From contig NZ_JBBOUI010000001.1 of the NCBI RefSeq assembly GCF_038005985.1, positions 3,742,501 through 3,806,500 of the forward strand: a stretch of DNA of 64,000 nucleotides. Direction: 5' to 3'. This DNA comes from Solibacillus sp. FSL R7-0682. Lineage in GTDB: Bacteria; Bacillota; Bacilli; Bacillales_A; Planococcaceae. Position numbers and translations under genes: made by a program. Under the pieces are notes generated by a model, which had not been told where the DNA came from, searched no databases, and was given only the letters and a program-made list of their open reading frames with translations. Positions within the stretch are counted from its first letter, which is position 1, and the number at the start of each line of letters is the position of its first letter. Of the stretch, positions 1-8,243 are shown in pieces.

Positions 1-362
1 CTTCAACGTTTATTAATATACACCCTTCTCTATTCTTTATGCAACACTTTTATTAAAGAAAAAAAATTCTGTTTATTATTTCAGCAAAATAATTTAAGTT
101 CCTACCTATTTATATATCAACTTAAAGTTAATCAATCAGTCGTCGTTTTTTCATGAAATTTGCTGAAAAAACCATATAAAGAGAATAAAAAATTACATTT
201 TTTAAAATATATTAGTTATAATCCTCTGTTATTATTTCCCTTTCATCTAATAGACTTTAGCTACTCTTTTACTAAACAGATGAAGACATTTAATTCAATT
301 AGTATATTGAATAGTCATAATATGTTAGTTGACGATATAATTTAAGTGAAGGGAGTGTTTTT
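1..362. other. AT-rich leader region, no supported gene
   Basis: Very AT-rich sequence before the first gene. A 61-codon open frame at 160-345 starts at TTG, has no ribosome site and has a composition like random AT-rich DNA, so I do not call it. The only clear signal is the ribosome site GAAGGGAG a few bases before the ATG at 363. Confidence 0.6.
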
Positions 363-1850
363 ATGAAGGAGACATTTATTGATTACGTGAAAAAAATGCA
401 GAACTACTCCGAGGCGCTTTCAGTTATTTACTGGGATATGCGCACGGGTGCTCCGCGTAAGGGTTTACCACAGCGTGCAGAAGTGATTGGCACATTATCT
501 GCGGAATTATTTGCACTTCAAACGAGTGAGGAGCTTGGTAAGATTCTCGATCAACTTGAAAATGAAGAGCTAAATTTTGTAACACATCGTCTGTTTGAAG
601 AAGTAAAGAAACACTATAATGAATCAAAAAAGATTCCGGCTAATGAATTTAAAGCGTATACGATTTTAAAAGCAAAGTCAGAAGCTGCTTGGGAGGAAGC
701 TAAGGAAAAATCTGATTATCAAATTTTCCTCCCATACTTAAAAGAAGTAATAAACTATCAAAAGAAATTTGTACAGTATTGGGGTATTAAAAACGGCTCT
801 GCCTATAATACGTTACTAGATAAATATGAGCCAGATATGACAACAAACATGCTGGATCAATTGTTTGGTGAACTAAAAACAACGATTGTACCACTCGTAA
901 AGGCGATTCAAGCTTCACCGAATAAGCCAGATACATCAATGTTATTTGAACATTTCCCAAAAGCTGGCCAACATGCTGCATCGCTAGAATTGCTCGAGCA
1001 ACTCGGTTATGATTTCGAAGCAGGCCGTCTTGATGAAACGGTACACCCATTTATGATTGGTTTAAATAGTGGAGATATTCGTGTTACGACAAAATATAGT
1101 GAATCTGATTTCCGTTCAGCCATTTTTGGCACTATTCATGAGTGTGGACATGCCCTATATGAACAAAATATTGACCCACAATTAAATGGTCTCCCATTAT
1201 CAACAGGTACTTCAATGGGAATTCATGAGTCCCAGTCATTATTTTATGAAAACTTTGTAGGCCGTAACGAGAATTTTTGGAAACATAATTTCTCTATTTT
1301 ACAAAAGCATTCTCCAGCTCAATTTGGGCAAGTTGAAATTGAGGATTTTTTAAAGGCCATTAATTTTTCAGAGCCATCATTCATTCGGATTGAAGCAGAC
1401 GAGTTAACTTATCCACTGCATATTATGATTCGTTATGAAATTGAGCGAGAAATCTTTAATGGAGACTTACAAGCAGAAGATTTACCACGCGTTTGGAATG
1501 ATAAATACGAAGAATATTTAGGCATTCGTCCAGAAAACGATGCACAAGGTGTATTACAAGATATGCACTGGAGTGATGGTAGCTTCGGATACTTCCCTAG
1601 CTATGCACTAGGCTTCATGTATGCAGCACAGTGGAAACATGCGATGGACAAAGATATCCCAAACTTTGACGAGCTATGTGCACGTGGCGAACTTGCACCA
1701 ATTTTACAGTGGCTAACAGAGAAGGTGCATCAATATGGTGCGTTGAAAAAGCCTAATGAGCTCATTTTAGAAGGGACTGGTGAACCATTATCAGCAAAGT
1801 ATTTAGCTGATTATTTACACCAAAAATATACAAAACTCTACCAATTATAA
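363..1850 (+). CDS. M32 family metallocarboxypeptidase (carboxypeptidase Taq type)
   Basis: A 495-residue cytoplasmic zinc carboxypeptidase of peptidase family M32 that removes C-terminal amino acids from peptides. The zinc motif HECGH (H-E-x-x-H) lies near residue 260 in IHECGHALYEQN. A glutamate-rich segment, GIHESQSLFYENFVG, follows about 30 residues later and supplies the third zinc ligand in this family. The length matches the usual ~500 residues, and there is no signal peptide or membrane segment. The start is the ATG 8 bases after GGGAG. The gene is monocistronic and is followed at once by a perfect 18-bp hairpin with a T-run. A general peptide-turnover role is inferred from the family. 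Confidence 0.93.
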   Translation: MKETFIDYVKKMQNYSEALSVIYWDMRTGAPRKGLPQRAEVIGTLSAELFALQTSEELGKILDQLENEELNFVTHRLFEEVKKHYNESKKIPANEFKAYTILKAKSEAAWEEAKEKSDYQIFLPYLKEVINYQKKFVQYWGIKNGSAYNTLLDKYEPDMTTNMLDQLFGELKTTIVPLVKAIQASPNKPDTSMLFEHFPKAGQHAASLELLEQLGYDFEAGRLDETVHPFMIGLNSGDIRVTTKYSESDFRSAIFGTIHECGHALYEQNIDPQLNGLPLSTGTSMGIHESQSLFYENFVGRNENFWKHNFSILQKHSPAQFGQVEIEDFLKAINFSEPSFIRIEADELTYPLHIMIRYEIEREIFNGDLQAEDLPRVWNDKYEEYLGIRPENDAQGVLQDMHWSDGSFGYFPSYALGFMYAAQWKHAMDKDIPNFDELCARGELAPILQWLTEKVHQYGALKKPNELILEGTGEPLSAKYLADYLHQKYTKLYQL

Positions 1851-1859
1851 TATTTCCAA

Positions 1860-2022
1860 GAGACTGGGACAAAACAAAAACATCATTTTTCTCGAGTGAG
1901 AAAAATGATGTTTTTGTAATTGGTTTTCGTTGCGGGGACGCTTTCCGGGGCGTGGACTGAGCCTGTAACTCAGGCGTCACGCTATTCCCCCAGGAGTCGC
2001 CCCTCCACTACAACCAATTTTT
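1860..2022. repeat. Dispersed repeat, copy 1 (hairpin head plus GC-rich body)
   Basis: About 160 bp whose head (GGACAAAAC..., then a long ATCATTTTTCTC hairpin, then GTAATTGGTTT.CGTTGCGGGG) recurs at 10756-10885. The body is far richer in G and C than its surroundings. It contains a second inverted repeat around CTGAG...CTCAG (about 1956-1972) and TTGGTT/AACCAA ends. Similar GC-rich 'CGCTTTCCG' repeats are, from memory, scattered through Bacillaceae genomes. Both copies here sit directly after a stop codon. Confidence 0.75.
1876..1915 (+). terminator. Rho-independent terminator of the M32 peptidase gene
   Basis: Perfect 18-bp stem (1876-1893 with 1898-1915), GAGT loop, ending in a T-run. It forms the head of the dispersed repeat. 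Confidence 0.85.
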
Positions 2023-2129
2023 TAAGTATCCAATTTTTAATACTGTACTTTACCGTACATAGAGAAATTTCCACTTCTGTCTTAATGGTAAAAACCCTTC
2101 CCTCTTGTTTAAATTGCCCACTTAAACAT

Positions 2130-2165
2130 AAAACGCCTGACACCTATATAATTGTCAGACGTTTT
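2130..2165 (-). terminator. Hairpin terminator after the 37-residue ORF
   Basis: AAAACGCCTGACA (2130-2142) pairs with TGTCAGACGTTTT (2153-2165) with one mismatch. It lies immediately past the minus-strand stop at 2168, and both ends are A/T runs, so it could work in both directions. Confidence 0.7.
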
Positions 2166-2167
2166 AC

Positions 2168-2281
2168 TTAAAATAGCTTTTGTAATAATTGATAGCCTAA
2201 TCCTTTAAATGCGATATCTAACACAGCCGCCACTATGATGGCTGCCCCAACTGCTAAATATAGCCCTTTTTTGCCCTTCAT
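2168..2281 (-). CDS. Small single-pass membrane peptide, 37 residues
   Basis: A short minus-strand gene: ATG at 2281, stop at 2168, 37 residues beginning MKGKKGLYLAVGAA. A basic N-terminus (K2, K4, K5) is followed by a hydrophobic stretch of about 16 residues, LYLAVGAAIIVAAVLD. The C-terminal part, FKGLGYQLLQKLF, is amphipathic. Support comes from a strong ribosome site (GGAGG, 6 bases before ATG), a Lys-Lys N-terminus typical of small membrane proteins, and a hairpin terminator right behind the stop. I recognise no family. It could be a structural membrane peptide or a toxin-like peptide; nothing in the sequence decides this. Confidence 0.62.
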   Translation of the reverse strand: MKGKKGLYLAVGAAIIVAAVLDIAFKGLGYQLLQKLF

Positions 2282-2380
2282 ATAAATCCTCCAACTATTT
2301 ATGCTCTCTTAATCATATGCTATTTTTTATCGAAAACCTAGCACTCCTGATTAAAAACCCTAAATTTATTCTACTTACTT

Positions 2381-2782
2381 GCAGGTGAACATGGAAAAGG
2401 TTTCGTAGTTGTAGCAGAAGAAGTTCGAAAACTTGCGGAGCAAACGAATAACTCATCCATCCAAGTAAAAGAAATTATTACAGCGATTCAACGTGAATTA
2501 TCAAAATCGGTTGAATCAATGAACGATAGCTTAGGAGAGGTTTCAAAAGGGTTAGAAATGTTTGCTCAAACCGAAACAAACTTCTTACAAGTAAAAACAT
2601 TTATCGGAAACTTAACAGAGCAGCTTGTTGAAATTCAGGATTGTGCGTAACAAATTGCAAATGATAGTGACTTTGTTGTCCGTGATATTCAAGTTGTTGA
2701 AGAAATTTCAGCAACCGCTGAAGCACTTGAAGGAATCGTGGATGAATTATTATCAGAAGTCAGCGTATTTAAAACACGTTAA
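2381..2782 (+). pseudogene. Fragment of a methyl-accepting chemotaxis protein
   Basis: The frame reads AGEHGKGFVVVAEEVRKLAEQ-type sequence, which is the conserved tip and following helix of an MCP signalling domain (known family hairpin: AGE.GkGFaVVAeEVRkLAEqs). It begins abruptly at that motif with no start codon and none of the sensor, membrane or HAMP regions. It has an in-frame TAA at 2648-2650 and then continues in the same frame (QIANDSDF...EISATAEALE...VFKTR) to the natural C-terminus at 2782. It is therefore a 3' remnant of a receptor gene that has lost about three quarters of its length and taken a nonsense mutation. Confidence 0.85.
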
Positions 2783-2792
2783 TTGAATAATT

Positions 2793-2841
2793 AAAAAGCG
2801 GACAAATGTCCTTATGGATATAAAGATCATGTCCGCTTTTT
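2793..2841 (+). terminator. Terminator of the decayed receptor gene
   Basis: AAAAAGCGGACA (2793-2804) pairs with TGTCCGCTTTTT (2830-2841) around a 25-base loop and runs into a T tract. It still follows the fragment's stop. Confidence 0.7.
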
Positions 2842-2941
2842 TTATTTACTAAGGAATTTCTTTATTTTCAGAATTTTCCAACTGATTAATTTACATTCAT
2901 TTCAATACAATTTATAATGAGAAGGAAAAAGGAGGGATTTT

Positions 2942-3178
2942 ATGGGGAAATATACGGTTATCGTTACGACACATGAAAATCGTAGACTACATTATCGCAC
3001 GAGCAGTGCACATTTTATTAAAAGCCTTTACAAGTGCGGAACGAGTGCATTACCCATTCATAACGTATTAAACCTCTCGCTTGATGAGCTAACAGTCGTA
3101 GAAGCTTATTTAGACAAACCTAGATCTTGTGAGGTCATCGATAACTACACGAAAAAATCTATTTCACTTCCTATCTGA
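2942..3178 (+). CDS. Small hypothetical protein, 78 residues
   Basis: A 78-residue protein starting MGKYTVIVTTHENRRLHY. The ribosome site AAAGGAGGGATTTT in front of ATG is strong, so it is probably a real gene. It has no signal peptide, membrane helix or cysteine pair; two cysteines (about residues 32 and 63) are isolated. The N-terminal part looks like alternating beta strands. I do not recognise a family. It stands alone between the receptor remnant and the convergent Nudix gene, sharing the terminator region with the latter. Confidence 0.65.
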   Translation: MGKYTVIVTTHENRRLHYRTSSAHFIKSLYKCGTSALPIHNVLNLSLDELTVVEAYLDKPRSCEVIDNYTKKSISLPI

Positions 3179-3226
3179 CACTATCCATAAATTCACCCTT
3201 ACACCTGCACTACTTCAATCTAAATA

Positions 3227-3265
3227 AAAAGAAGGAATGCACGTAATATTAACCATTCCTTCTTT
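3227..3265 (-). terminator. Bidirectional hairpin between convergent genes
   Basis: AAAGAAGGAATG pairs with CATTCCTTCTTT (right arm 3254-3265) with A/T flanks. It serves the minus-strand Nudix gene and probably also the 78-residue gene. Confidence 0.75.
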
Positions 3266-3272
3266 ATCATCC

Positions 3273-3887
3273 TTATTTCATCTTTTCTACAAAATACTTT
3301 AAAAGTCTCGCAGTTAAGCCCCAAATCGTATAGTTGCCATACTCATAAAACCATTCTTCCATGCGGCTTGTTCGCCACTGATAATTTTCACCATTCGCAA
3401 TTTTACTGTACGGAAAGTCTGCAGGAGGTTTCGGTTCAATCGGTACAAAATGCACGTACGGCTCATGCGTAAGAAGCCAATTGAGCGGAACAGTAATTAC
3501 TTCTTCTACTTCATCCTTATTATACATATGAAGCTCCGACTGCTCGATAACCCCGACAAACGGGTAGACAACAAACGAGGGAGATGTTACAAGCGGGCTT
3601 AAATGGCCTAGTATTTGAATTGACTCGGGGTTTACTCCAAGCTCTTCATAAGTTTCCCTCAAAGCTGCAGCAAGTGGCGAATCATCCGTTTCATCAATTT
3701 TACCACCCGGAAAACTTATATCCCCTGGTTGTTTACGCATCGTCAATGCGCGCACCTCAAAAAGCACATGCCACTCGCCATCTTTTTCGACTAAAGGAAT
3801 GAGCACAGCGGAACGAAATGCCGTTTCTTCCCCTAAAAATAAAGGCTGTGGCTTATTTAATTGTCCTTTTAGTTGATCTAACAGCAT
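3273..3887 (-). CDS. Nudix hydrolase, CoA pyrophosphatase type
   Basis: A 204-residue hydrolase of the Nudix family most like CoA pyrophosphatases (NudL/YeaB), which split CoA or oxidised CoA into phosphopantetheine and 3',5'-ADP. The CoA-type lead-in LTMRKQPGDISFPGG runs into the Nudix box GGK...D...ALRETYEELGV, whose REtyEE residues bind the metal. I start at the ATG at 3887, which has the ribosome site GGTGGAG. The same frame stays open to 4046, but that extension would overlap the opuAC terminator and is rich in Cys/Lys unlike the family. The gene follows the opuA operon on the same strand but is separated from it by that terminator. Confidence 0.88.
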   Translation of the reverse strand: MLLDQLKGQLNKPQPLFLGEETAFRSAVLIPLVEKDGEWHVLFEVRALTMRKQPGDISFPGGKIDETDDSPLAAALRETYEELGVNPESIQILGHLSPLVTSPSFVVYPFVGVIEQSELHMYNKDEVEEVITVPLNWLLTHEPYVHFVPIEPKPPADFPYSKIANGENYQWRTSRMEEWFYEYGNYTIWGLTARLLKYFVEKMK

Positions 3888-3982
3888 CACTTTCTCCACC
3901 TTATTACAATCATTTCTTTTATCGTACCATGAACACTTCACTTTCGTGTATATTTCAAAACACTTTAACGAACATAAAAAAA

Positions 3983-4019
3983 CATCCCCCATCTTGCTAA
4001 ATACACAAGATAGAAGATG
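3983..4019 (-). terminator. Terminator of the opuA operon
   Basis: Read on the minus strand: CATCttctATCTTG / CAAGATgggGGATG around a 9-base loop, followed by a T-run (A-run at 3975-3982). It lies 40 bases past the opuAC stop. Confidence 0.75.
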
Positions 4020-4059
4020 CTTCCCGGTTGCTATATGTTCACCCATTCCCCAATGGTTA

Positions 4060-4938
4060 TTATTCTATTGCTGATTTCCACTCATTAACTAGCTCTTCAT
4101 TTCCTTTAATCCAGTTAGCAGCTGCCTCTTTTGGACTTGCACCAGCATTAATTTCAAGCATGATTTCTTCAATATCTTCTGGCGTCCAATGGAATGCATC
4201 TAATACTTTATACGCTTCAGGTGCTTCTGTTTCTAATTTTTCTCGCACAAATGTGTGGATATTCTCATCTCCACCATAAACACCTTTTGGATCTTCTAAA
4301 TATTTCAGATCATACGATGCGAACTTCCAGTGTGGACTCCACCCTGTCACGATTATTTCTTCTTCATTTTTAATCGCTTGGTCTAGCGCCACCGTCATCG
4401 CACCTGACGAAGATGGTAATAGAGACCACTCAGCTAAGTTTGGATACGTATCTAATGCCGTTTCAGTCGCACTCATAATACCTGCTCCTGGTTCAATACC
4501 TGTAATCACCGCACCAGCTTCTGAATTTAAGTCTTCAATTGAATTGACATCCATATAAGCTGGTACGACTAAACCTATTTTCGCACCTTCTAGGTTCGGA
4601 CCTAGATCAACTAAGCTATCCCCATATTTTTCAAATTGTGCTGCATGCGTACCCGGTAACCAGCCAGCGACCATCGCATCAGCTTCTCCCTTCGATACAG
4701 CCTCCCACATGATGGCATTATCTAATGGTGTGACCGATACATCATAGCCGATATCTTCTAATACCTGTGCCACAACATGCGTCGATGCGATTTCAGTATC
4801 CCACTCCACATATGCTAAATTAATATCCCCTAAATCTTTATCAGAAGCACTAGAATCTGAGCCTTCATTTCCACAGGCAGCTAAAAATGTCATCGCACCT
4901 AAAGTGGCTACACCTAATAAATACTTTGCTTTCTTCAT
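4060..4938 (-). CDS. opuAC: Glycine betaine/proline betaine binding lipoprotein of an OpuA-type ABC importer
   Basis: A 292-residue solute-binding lipoprotein that captures glycine betaine outside the membrane and delivers it to the OpuAB permease. The signal peptide MKKAKYLLGVATLGAMTFLAAC ends in the lipobox LAAC, so Cys-22 is expected to be lipidated. The mature part is an OpuAC-like (QAT family) binding domain, with tryptophan segments such as YVEWDTE, GWLPGTH and GWSPHWK that in this family form the aromatic cage for the quaternary amine. Its length is almost the same as B. subtilis OpuAC. It is the last gene of opuAA-opuAB-opuAC, 13 bases behind opuAB, and is closed by a terminator. Confidence 0.95.
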   Translation of the reverse strand: MKKAKYLLGVATLGAMTFLAACGNEGSDSSASDKDLGDINLAYVEWDTEIASTHVVAQVLEDIGYDVSVTPLDNAIMWEAVSKGEADAMVAGWLPGTHAAQFEKYGDSLVDLGPNLEGAKIGLVVPAYMDVNSIEDLNSEAGAVITGIEPGAGIMSATETALDTYPNLAEWSLLPSSSGAMTVALDQAIKNEEEIIVTGWSPHWKFASYDLKYLEDPKGVYGGDENIHTFVREKLETEAPEAYKVLDAFHWTPEDIEEIMLEINAGASPKEAAANWIKGNEELVNEWKSAIE

Positions 4939-4951
4939 TAATAATTTCCCC

Positions 4952-5806
4952 CTAGTTTACGTTTTTCTTGTTAAAACTTTGTGTTAAACGGTCTACAATA
5001 ATCGCGAAAATAACTAAACTAATTCCCGCTACAAATCCGTTACCTACTTGCGCACGCTGCAAGGCAGACAATACTTCTCGACCTAATCCAGGCGCCCCAA
5101 TCATAGAGGCGATTACTACCATCGAAAGGGATAATAGAACTGTTTGATTAATCCCCGCCATAATCGTGGATTTGGCAAGTGGCAACTCGACTTTAAATAA
5201 CTTTTGACTCGTTGTACTACCATAAGAGTCCGATGCTTCAATTAATTCTTTTGGAACTTGTCGAATACCTAAGTTCGTAAAACGAACAGTTGGTGGAAGT
5301 GCGAATATTACCGAAGCAAATACACCCGGTACAACGCCAATTCCAAAGAAGGCTACAGCAGGAATTAAATAAACGAACCCTGGCATCGTTTGCATAAAGT
5401 CTAAAATCGGCTTAATAATCTCTTCTGTGACTTTACTTTTCGCCATTAAAATCCCAATTGGTACACCTAGTAATATCGCAATAAAACTTGAGAATAATAC
5501 GAGTGTAAAAGTATTCATTAACTCTTCCCATAAACCTTGGTTGTAGATAAACAACAAACCAATTAGAGAGAATAATGCGAGGCCAAAAATTTTTCTCGTA
5601 GCAATAAATGAGATGATCACAACGATAGCAATAAATAGTATGGGTGGAATGGCTACTAGTAAATCAGTTACAGTTCCCATTAAACTAGTACCACTGTTTT
5701 GTATTAATTTAAAGGCACCTGCAAATGTATCTGTTACACCATCCATGAAACGTTCTACATTTTCCGCAACAGGTATTTCAGGAATGTTATCGAGCCATTT
5801 ATTCAT
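4952..5806 (-). CDS. opuAB: Glycine betaine ABC importer permease
   Basis: A 284-residue membrane component of the betaine importer. It has several hydrophobic helices and the binding-protein-dependent permease signature [20 protein letters not shown]...IMAGINQT, which is the cytoplasmic EAA loop contacting the ATPase. I use the ATG at 5806 because GGGGGGTG lies at the proper distance. The ten extra residues of the longest frame (from 5836) would lie inside opuAA. The start overlaps the opuAA stop by 8 bases, which indicates translational coupling. Confidence 0.94.
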   Translation of the reverse strand: MNKWLDNIPEIPVAENVERFMDGVTDTFAGAFKLIQNSGTSLMGTVTDLLVAIPPILFIAIVVIISFIATRKIFGLALFSLIGLLFIYNQGLWEELMNTFTLVLFSSFIAILLGVPIGILMAKSKVTEEIIKPILDFMQTMPGFVYLIPAVAFFGIGVVPGVFASVIFALPPTVRFTNLGIRQVPKELIEASDSYGSTTSQKLFKVELPLAKSTIMAGINQTVLLSLSMVVIASMIGAPGLGREVLSALQRAQVGNGFVAGISLVIFAIIVDRLTQSFNKKNVN

Positions 5807-6998
5807 TCGAGTCACCCCCCTGTGTAGTTGAAGCAAGTGCTTCTAAAACTACTCCTCGAATGAGTACACCACGTAATTTTCCTTCATCGACGACCGCAAT
5901 AGGAGTTGGTGAATCTGAGATAATAGATAATATTTCTTGAAGCACCGTATCCGATTTAACGATTGGCATATCATTTTTGATGATTGATTTCAGTGTCTTT
6001 TCACCTTTGTTCAACAGCTGCAATGCATCATCTGCAGTAATGTACCCTTGATATTGACGATATTTATCCACAGCAAGCAACACACTTACTTCCTCTTCAC
6101 GCATGCGTTGTAACGCCACTTTTGGTCCGTCATGCTCGATATTGACAGTCATCGCACGTACCATCGCGTTTTCTGCTGTTAACACTTTTGAGCGATCTAC
6201 ATCTTCTATAAACGTTCGGACATAGTCATTAGAAGGATTTGTCAAAATCTCTTCCCCCGTACCAATTTGCATGATTTTGCCGTCCTTCATAATAGCTATC
6301 CGATCACCTATTCGAAGCGCCTCGTTTAAATCATGTGTAATAAATACTATTGTTTTTTGTAAATTTGCTTGGAGTTCCAGTAGCTCGTCTTGCATCTCTT
6401 TTCGAATGAGAGGATCGAGCGCAGAAAAAGCTTCATCCATTAAGATAATTTCCGTATCATTTGCAAGTGCTCGTGCTAATCCAACACGTTGTTGCATACC
6501 ACCTGAAAGTTGGCTTGGATATTGATCTTTGTATGCAAGTAAACCCGCGTTCTGTAAAGCCTTTTCTGCTTTCAATCTTCTTTCTTCCTTTGGTACACCA
6601 CGAATCTCTAAACCGTATTGGGCATTTTCTAAAATTGTTCTTTGAGGGAACAACGCAAAATTTTGAAAGACCATGCTCATTTTCTCACGGCGTACAACTT
6701 GCAAACTTTTTTTATTCATTTTCATAATATTTTTTCCATCTATAAAAATATCACCGCTTGTCGGTTCAATTAATCGATTCAATAAACGAATAAGTGTTGA
6801 CTTACCACTTCCTGAAAGCCCCATAATAACGAAAATTTCGCCTTCTTTTATCATTAAATTAGCTTCGTATACACCAACCGTAGCACCTGTCTTTTTCAGG
6901 ATTTCTTCTTTTGATTGATGTTGTTCGACTAACTTCAATGCACCTGCACTGTTTTTGCCGAAAATTTTGGTGACATTGCTTATTTTAATCTTCTCCAT
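5799..6998 (-). CDS. opuAA: Glycine betaine ABC importer ATPase with tandem CBS domains
   Basis: A 399-residue ATPase that drives betaine uptake. Walker A is GLSGSGKST, the signature is LSGGMQQR, Walker B is [13 protein letters not shown], and the H-loop is [13 protein letters not shown]. The last ~120 residues form a CBS pair ([11 protein letters not shown]..., [13 protein letters not shown]...), the module that in OpuA proteins senses ionic strength and, in some species, c-di-AMP. Length and order match B. subtilis OpuAA (418 residues). It is first in the operon, with the start at the ATG at 6998 behind AGGGTGTG. A sigma-A-like promoter with two inverted-repeat operators lies just upstream, beyond which is the BusR-like regulator gene. 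Confidence 0.95.
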   Translation of the reverse strand: MEKIKISNVTKIFGKNSAGALKLVEQHQSKEEILKKTGATVGVYEANLMIKEGEIFVIMGLSGSGKSTLIRLLNRLIEPTSGDIFIDGKNIMKMNKKSLQVVRREKMSMVFQNFALFPQRTILENAQYGLEIRGVPKEERRLKAEKALQNAGLLAYKDQYPSQLSGGMQQRVGLARALANDTEIILMDEAFSALDPLIRKEMQDELLELQANLQKTIVFITHDLNEALRIGDRIAIMKDGKIMQIGTGEEILTNPSNDYVRTFIEDVDRSKVLTAENAMVRAMTVNIEHDGPKVALQRMREEEVSVLLAVDKYRQYQGYITADDALQLLNKGEKTLKSIIKNDMPIVKSDTVLQEILSIISDSPTPIAVVDEGKLRGVLIRGVVLEALASTTQGGDSNE

Positions 6999-7030
6999 AA
7001 TTCACACCCTACAAAATGTTATTTTCAAAA

Positions 7031-7064
7031 AGTAACAACTTACTTTTATTTTAAAGTTGTTATT
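7031..7064 (-). promoter_or_regulatory. Operator-like inverted repeat B in the opuA leader
   Basis: AGTAACAACTT (7031-7041) faces AAGTTGTTATT (7054-7064), 10 of 11 paired, with a 12-base AT spacer. It lies downstream of the predicted opuA transcription start, in the leader. The arms are nearly the same as those of site A. Confidence 0.65.
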
Positions 7065-7099
7065 ACTGACAACCTCAATGTTACATAAAGGTTGTTACT
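7065..7099 (-). promoter_or_regulatory. Operator-like inverted repeat A over the opuA promoter
   Basis: ACTGACAACCT (7065-7075) faces AGGTTGTTACT (7089-7099), 9 of 11 paired, with a 13-base spacer. One arm fills the -35/-10 spacer and the other lies just past the -10 box, so bound protein would block RNA polymerase. Confidence 0.65.
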
Positions 7100-7106
7100 T
7101 TGTCAA
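7078..7106 (-). promoter_or_regulatory. opuA promoter
   Basis: On the minus strand: TTGACA (complement of 7101-7106), a 17-base spacer, TAACAT (complement of 7078-7083). The predicted start near 7071 gives a leader of about 70 bases before opuAA. Confidence 0.7.
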
Positions 7107-7186
7107 ATAAGCGACAATCATTTCTATCCTGTAAACGTGCGCTACATAACACTTTTGTCTATACGATATTTTTTTACAAAATAAAA

Positions 7187-7209
7187 AAACCCTCATAACA
7201 GAGGGCTTT
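7187..7209 (-). terminator. Terminator between busR-like gene and opuA promoter
   Basis: Minus strand: AAAGCCCTC / GAGGGTTT around a 6-base loop with one bulge, then a T-run (A-run at 7183-7189). It separates upstream transcription from the opuA promoter. Confidence 0.7.
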
Positions 7210-7452
7210 AAAAGGATTGAAAGAGAATAAATAATCCATCTTTAATAATTTTTGTGTTGAATACTCATTTAATCTAAGAAAAGTATATTCATTTCTATTA
7301 CAAAGTTGTTACTTCTTATACTAATATTTCAATCAATGGGTATTATCAAATCATTGATTGTCTTCACCAATCGGCCTTTTATGGACCGTTGATATCCCAT
7401 TAACACTCATTTTTCTGGTCTAGTTCCAACCACTTTTTTCAGTACAACTAAA
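7210..7452. other. Non-coding stretch downstream of the busR-like gene
   Basis: No gene is supported here. It holds one further half-site, AAAGTTGTTACTTCTT (7302-7317), matching the arms of the opuA operators about 200 bases away. Otherwise I see only AT-rich sequence. Confidence 0.5.
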
Positions 7453-8079
7453 TTAGCTGTTTAAAAACTGCTTTACATTAGAGTACGTTGCATCATTTCC
7501 TACAAAATAAAGTGTATCTCCAATGGAAAGAGTCGCATACGGACCTGGCGAAAGCACTAACTCATCACCTTTTTTAATTCCAACAATCGTTGCGCCTGTT
7601 TGTTGCCAAAAGTTGATTTCACCAATATTTTTTGAAATAAAAAGACAAGTCTCCGAAATCTCTATTTGAAATGGAACAAATGGGTTAATGGATTGAAAGC
7701 GATTTGTACGATTGACCATTTCCGCCAATGTACCCTGTAATTGATGTAATTCTGTAATTTGCTTTTCAATACTACTATTTAACTCCTGTTGTAACTCACG
7801 AACCGATTTTACATCATCTAAACGATGCACAAATTGCGCCGCATTTTCATAAGAAACGATGACTACACCACTACCCTTTGTCGCCTCTACAATATTTAAG
7901 TCTTGTAGTACTGCAATAGCGCGACGAGCAGTCTCAGATGAAACACCGTATTGAGAGGCAAGCGAAGATCTTGCATAGATCTTTTCACCAACGATGTATT
8001 TTTTTTCTACAATTTTTGCAGCTATATCTTCAGCAATAATTTGATATCTAGGGCGTTTTATGTGCATTTTTTTCTCCAC
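7453..8079 (-). CDS. busR: GntR-type HTH regulator with RCK_C (TrkA_C) domain, BusR-like c-di-AMP sensor
   Basis: A 208-residue regulator. Residues ~8-75 form a GntR winged helix (YQIIAEDIAAKIVEKKYIVG...SSETARRAIAVLQDLNIV). Residues ~85-125 are a coiled coil (VRELQQELNSSIEKQITEL). Residues ~130-208 match the RCK_C/TrkA_C fold (GATIVGIKKGDELVLSPGP...GDTLYFVGN). This order is that of BusR from Lactococcus and Streptococcus, known to bind c-di-AMP and repress the betaine importer busA/opuA. Here it lies directly behind opuA on the same strand, and the opuA promoter carries paired inverted repeats. The start is ambiguous: GTG at 8079 with AAAGGAG at 9 bases, or ATG at 8067 with GGAG. The symbol is by homology and context. 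Confidence 0.85.
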   Translation of the reverse strand: MEKKMHIKRPRYQIIAEDIAAKIVEKKYIVGEKIYARSSLASQYGVSSETARRAIAVLQDLNIVEATKGSGVVIVSYENAAQFVHRLDDVKSVRELQQELNSSIEKQITELHQLQGTLAEMVNRTNRFQSINPFVPFQIEISETCLFISKNIGEINFWQQTGATIVGIKKGDELVLSPGPYATLSIGDTLYFVGNDATYSNVKQFLNS

Positions 8080-8243
8080 GGGTTGTTGCTCCTTTAGGCT
8101 ATACTCTTTTCCATCTTACATGATATTTGGACAAATTACGATTATGATTCATTTCCCCTTGCATCTTCCAATCCTTTCCTAAACACCCCTCGCCTACTCG
8201 CCGCATATGCTAGTGATTATTACAAGGAGAGAAGGATGGCTAA

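Noticed and set aside
160-345. 61-codon plus-strand ORF before the M32 gene
   Set aside because: TTG start without a ribosome site, AT-rich composition, no recognisable protein.
3888-4046. N-terminal extension of the Nudix protein
   Set aside because: It would cover the opuA terminator; the ATG at 3887 has a good ribosome site and gives the normal family length.
8080-8243. Possible TPP or other riboswitch before the SsuA-like importer
   Set aside because: I looked for the conserved CTGAGA and related elements and saw none.
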